Shown here: one piece after another, positions 60,181 through 64,000 of the stretch
Layout: every line of letters begins with the position of its first letter
Numbering within the stretch: the stretch's first letter is position 1
Source of the DNA: Istiophorus platypterus
Taxonomy: Eukaryota; Chordata; Actinopteri; Istiophoriformes; Istiophoridae
Reading direction: 5' to 3'
NCBI GenBank assembly: GCA_016859345.1
Contig: CM029121.1
Span: 26,532,527 to 26,596,526 of the forward strand
DNA: 64,000 nt
Translations under genes and position numbers: made by a program
Notes under the pieces: generated by a model
Databases searched by the model: none
Told to the model about the DNA's origin: nothing
What the model saw: only the letters and a program-made list of their open reading frames with translations

Positions 60181-60590
60181 AGCTAAATGCCGGTCCACGC
60201 TAGGCTTTTGTCAAACCTTCGCTGTAGCCTAGCGTGGACCCCCCCCAAAAAAATGTAACGACGTATCACGGAGACACGGATGGCAAGAGCTGTGATTGGT
60301 CGGCTCGGTAACATCCTAATGTCCGGCTCCTCCTCCGCCTTCGCCGCCATCGTCGTCCAGAGCGTCTCCTCCAACGTCTTCTTTCGTTTCCGCGTCGCCG
60401 GTAAATTCAGGAAAAACTAAAAAACGCTGTTCGACGTCCGTGGGCTCCGACTCGGTCGAGATCCGCTCGGTTTCAGCCGCCGTCGAGGTGAAGCCGACAA
60501 ACTCGTGGAAAACAGTGGCGGAGAAACTCGACGTAGAGGCGCGTAAACACTGGCGCCAAGGTGGCGTCATTAAGCCCTTTAAATGACAGC
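60181..60590. repeat. Non-autonomous DNA-transposon-like element, copy 2
   Basis: Shares ordered blocks with 38203-38580: GGTCGGCTCGGTAACATC, AAAAACTAAAAAACGC, GGGCTCCGACT and GATCCGCTCGGTTTCAG. The copies are clearly diverged from one another. No transposase frame. Class unassigned. Confidence 0.6.
60192..60240. repeat. Perfect 15-bp inverted repeat
   Basis: GGTCCACGCTAGGCT (60192-60206) and AGCCTAGCGTGGACC (60226-60240) are exact reverse complements around a 19-base loop. It lies at the left end of the element above. Confidence 0.93.
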
Positions 60591-60864
60591 TTAATATCAT
60601 TTAACATTTAATTTGACATCATTAGGTACATTTTTTTTTTTAATTATCTTAATTAAAAAATCTTAATTATAAATTTGGGCTGAGAATTCAAGCATCTGTT
60701 GTTCAAATAGTGAAACTTGCATCATTTAACGAGTCAAGATGAAGAAATTGAGGCTTGAACATTTACATTTGAAAAAAAATTGTCCTGATGATGCAAAATT
60801 GGCTAATTCTGTTTTTTCCTGTCGTTTATTTGAACGATTTTACCGTCACGTTACCAACGTTCAA

Positions 60865-60950
60865 AATACACTACATGACCAGATGTATATGGACAGCAGA
60901 TGTGTGGCGTTTGGCCGTGAACGCTGCAGGATGTAGACTGTAACATGTGA
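60865..60950. repeat. Fragment of a fish interspersed DNA element
   Basis: TACACTACATGACCAGATGT followed by ATATGGACA resembles the terminus of the repeat also seen at 19694-19790. A short remnant, class uncertain. Confidence 0.4.
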
Positions 60951-62094
60951 CCGTTTACATGACGCTAAAAAAACGGGAACTGAAGGTTCGTCGATCGAAA
61001 AACATCTGCCGTCGCTGCCCCCCCCCAAAAGAAAGATAAGCACGACTTAAACGCCCCCTCTGCACGCGTCTCCATGGCGACGTCAGGTCGTGTCCAATGA
61101 AAGCCTGAACATTCGTGACTGGTCATGTGATCAACTTAAAGAGACAGGACAGGTGAGTCCTGAGGACGGAGAGAGGATTCTGGAAGGACACGGGGGGGGG
61201 GGGTTGTTAATGGGCACACAAGGTAAGCTCCAGGGAGGAGGAGGAGGACAGGTAGGACAGGTGCGACAGGTGGGACAGGTGGGACAGTCCGGGCTCGAGT
61301 CTCAGCAGAGGCAGCGGGGGGGGGTCAGTCCCTCCGAGACCCCCCGGGTTGGGGGGAGGCAGAGAAACGATGGGGCCCGTGGATGATTAATGTGGGGGTC
61401 AGAGCGGGTTTGTTGAAGGGCGGACGGGGACTGAGGCGGGTGGGGCAGTTCCAGCTCGCCGCCGTGACATCCGTGGATGGGGGGGCGGCTCCTCCCCCAT
61501 CGGGGCCACCCCCCCCCAGCTAAGTCCCATCCCAGAGACATTTATCATCGGTGGAATTGTCTCCTCTCCCTAATTTAAACCTTTTCCGACGTCTCCGACA
61601 TAGTTCTGTTTTTGTTCCGCTTTTTTTTTCATTCCCCCACAGAGGAGGCGCGGTGGCGTGAACACACGACTTCGTTGGCCGCGGCCTGGCGTCCGATGAC
61701 GACCCCCGACCCCCCCCCACCCCCGACGCGACGGAGCGTGTTTCAATGCCGGCGGATGAGCTGGAGGTTGTTGTTCTTTTCTTTCCGGCTCGGTCCCGTC
61801 GCCAATGAGGGGAATGGACGCTGGAGTCGAGCAGCTGCTGCTGCCTCCGCCGCCGCCGCCGCTGCCGCCATGAGCAACAGTGAGACAACCGAAGACTCGC
61901 TGAGTTTGCTCTGACGTCAGTGACTAAGAATTAACAGGCTTCTTAAACTGCCCCTTACAAACTCGTGTCACTGGTCCAAAGTCAAACAAACACAAAAGTT
62001 TCCAAAGTTGCCAAACAAAACAGGTCGAATCCTGAAAAACGTGTTTAAAATGATGCAGCAGATGGAATATTTCTATTCCTTCTCTTCCTCCTGC

Positions 62095-62460
62095 CTCCTT
62101 TTTCTTACAATCCTTCCTTCCTTCCTTCCTTCATTTATTTCCTCGTTACTTTTCATTCTTCCCCTTTTCTATTCTACATTAAATACTTTCCCTTTTTCCT
62201 TCCTTCCTTTAATTTCTCCCTTCATCTTCTCATCCCTCTCTTCTTCTGTTTCTTGCATTGCCTCCTTCCTCCCTTCTCTGATTTTTTTCGTCCCTTTCTT
62301 TTCTTTCATCCCTCTTTTTCCTGCCCCCGCCCATTTGTCTTTTCTTCCTTCCTTTCTTTCCCTCTATTTTTACATTTTCCCTCCTTCCGTTCTTGCCTTC
62401 CACCCTCCTTCACTTCTCCTCCGTTCCCTGAATCGCTGCCGTCCATCCATCATTTTTTTC
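62095..62460. repeat. TTCC-rich polypyrimidine tract
   Basis: About 365 bp dominated by CCTTCCTT, TTTCTT and CCCTCC words with few purines. The open frame through it is Phe-Ser-Leu-Pro rich only because of this. Confidence 0.9.
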
Positions 62461-62477
62461 CCGCTCCCTCTGTGTTA

Positions 62478-62640
62478 CCTCCGTCACGGAGGTTGTGTTT
62501 TCATCCGTGACTTGGTGTTTGTTTGTTTGTTTGTTTGTCTGTTACACAAAGGCCACTGAAGCGATTTGAGCCGAACTTGGCGGAGTGACGGCTCATGTGC
62601 CGGCGACGGACCGATTACATTTTGGGGCAGATCTATTTCG
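62478..62640 (+). repeat. Teleost interspersed repeat with GTTT tetranucleotide run
   Basis: CTCCGTCACGGAGGTTGTGT, then TTTTCATCCGTG, a GTTT run and GTCTGTTACACAAA, followed by GAACTTGGCGGAGTGACGG and ATTACATTTTGGGGCAGATC. I recognise this order (ccnccaaggaggttatgttttca, gtttgtttgtctgtt, acttggtgg, attacattttgg) from a very common fish repeat. No coding frame. Confidence 0.7.
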
Positions 62641-62739
62641 TTTAGCATGAATCTGAAGTCTGGTGTGTGCTGTTTAATGGTGGAGAGCTGAGCTTTACTG
62701 AGCTTATTCTGTAGCTACTTGATGTAAATATTTCTTTCA

Positions 62740-63240
62740 TTTCTTCCTTTAACTTTAATCTCTTTCTCTTTTTCCTTCCTTTCTTCATATCCTTTCTTTA
62801 AATTTCTTCTGTGTCCATTCTTTTCTTTCTTCCTTCATTCCCTCCATCCTTCCGCTCTCTTGTGGTCCTTCCCTCGACAAAATGAAATAAAGGAAAAGGA
62901 AATGGAAAGAAATGAAGGGAAGACAGAGCAAGGATAGAAGGAAGGAAAGAAAGCAAAGGCTGGAAAAAGGAAAGAAATGAAAAAGGAAGAAAAGGATGGA
63001 AAAGGAGAAAGAATGGAAAGAAGGAAGTAGGTGGGGAAGGAGGAGGGAAGGAAGAAATTAAAGAGGGAAAATTAAGGAAAGAAATAAAAAAAATGGAAGC
63101 AATGAAAGAAGGAACACAAAAGAAAGAAAATGGGAAGCATGGTAGAAAAAAGAGTACAAAGGGAATGAGGGGATAAATGGAAAGAGGGAAGGAAGGAAGA
63201 TATGAGAGGAGGGAAGAAATGAGGTGGAAAGAAACGAGGA
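62740..63240. repeat. Pyrimidine tract facing a purine tract
   Basis: A TTCC/TTTC-rich stretch (62740-62875) is followed at once by a GGAA/GAAA-rich stretch (62880-63240). The two are roughly complementary, so the strand can fold back, though the pairing is imperfect. Confidence 0.8.
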
Positions 63241-63590
63241 AGAAACTGAATGTGAACGTTTCCTATGGGAATTACGACGAAGTGGTAAAAAGCTGCTGAA
63301 CATCTCCAAACAGATGTTTTCTTCCTGTGTGTTGGTTCCTCTCCTGGTGAAGGACATGGCCCGAAGTCAACATGAAGGATTCATTGGTCCTCTTCGAACG
63401 GGGGTCGGCGGAGGGGGGGGGACTCCGCCGCCGCCCACCGCCACCCGCCAGTGGTCCGGCAGTCGAGCCTTTAAAAGGGAAAATATGTTCCCGCCACCGG
63501 AGCGTGTGGTAACGCGAACTGACGTCGCGCCGCACGACGGCACGTATGGAAATAATCTGCATTAATAAGTAAAGTGGAGGTGAGAATCCC

Positions 63591-63610
63591 GGGGGGGGGG
63601 GGGGGGGGGG
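63591..63610. repeat. Run of 20 G
   Basis: An uninterrupted G homopolymer after AATCCC. Exact length is doubtful, as for any such run. Confidence 0.9.
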
Positions 63611-64000
63611 TCGAAACCAAGACCTGATGGAGTCAAACAGCTGCTCCTGGATCAGAAAAAGCCTTCGGTTCGTTCCTGCCTCTGATTTCTAAAGTAGGAA
63701 AAATGATCTTATCTTCTAACGAAAGAAGCTAAGCTCATTAAGAAACTAAGCTCATTAAGCTCATTAAGCTCATTAAGCTTCTAACGTTGGTTTTATTAAA
63801 AAGATCTCAAAGAATAATGCGGTTCTTCAGACGAAAACGAAACTGAAAAAGGGTAAATAAAAATAAAAATAAACCGGGCGTTCGCCGTCCTCTGGCCCCC
63901 TGCTGAGACGTTTAAGGCCCCGTGTAAAACGCAGACCTCTGTATCTAGAAGCGCTGGGGGCTAAGAGGCTTATACGCCCGACCTGGACGCCTCCCGCCGT

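Larger units (their letters stand above)
50301..64000. other. Downstream flank, no gene seen
   Basis: Repeats are listed separately. I see no gene in 50301-51900, 51980-53680, 54010-55260, 56230-57050, 58840-60180, 60950-62090 or 63250-64000. The area near 53690-53770 is G-rich (GGGTCCGGGTGGATGGGG-like words). Long C or G runs lie near 50585, 51620, 54365, 54761, 55070 and 59640. Part of this could still be 3' UTR if the transcript is longer than assumed. Confidence 0.65.

Noticed and set aside
60192..60240. Possible microRNA precursor
   Set aside because: The 15-bp stem with a 19-base loop is shorter than a typical precursor and sits in a repeat element. No supporting evidence in the sequence.

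Overview
This is eukaryotic, vertebrate DNA, most likely from a ray-finned (teleost) fish. It has long introns, a CpG-rich gene start, a very high density of CA/GT, GA/CT and GGA microsatellites, G and C homopolymers, and several interspersed repeats of kinds common in teleost genomes. There are no bacterial-type genes, no CRISPR array, and no intact transposase, reverse transcriptase or viral gene.

One protein-coding gene can be supported. It runs left to right across most of the window: tafa5 (FAM19A5), encoding the secreted chemokine-like protein TAFA-5. Four coding exons join in frame: 2495-2585 (signal peptide), 17091-17240 and 32120-32247 (cysteine-rich core), and 49536-49544 (only Val-Ser-stop). 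Together they give 125 residues, the length I recall for the shorter human isoform, with the TAFA cysteine spacing and the TAFA5 replacement of the family's CC pair. Introns are 14,505, 14,879 and 17,288 bp. Whether this is the a or b paralogue cannot be told from this window.

Layout: 1-1286, AT-rich upstream flank; 1287-2494, a GA tract followed by a GC-rich presumed promoter and 5' leader with upstream ORFs; intron 1 (2586-17090), decayed repeats and a 0.7/0.55 kb tandem duplication at 13.9-15.1 kb; intron 2 (17241-32119), a 3.4 kb array of identical 28-bp units with decayed relatives on its left, and a near-perfect 406-bp tandem duplication just before exon 3; intron 3 (32248-49535), a 12-bp minisatellite, a 1.4 kb CA-type array facing a 1.9 kb GT-type array of 14-bp units, and other minisatellites; 49545-64000, the presumed 3' UTR and downstream flank, again rich in repeats.

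I found no new multi-gene system. The items most worth a second look are the tandem arrays, the compressed second copy of the 13.9-15.1 kb duplication (possibly an assembly artefact), and exon 3 read-through, which would change only the last residue of TAFA-5. The longest open reading frames in the window (350-680 codons) are translations of simple repeats.
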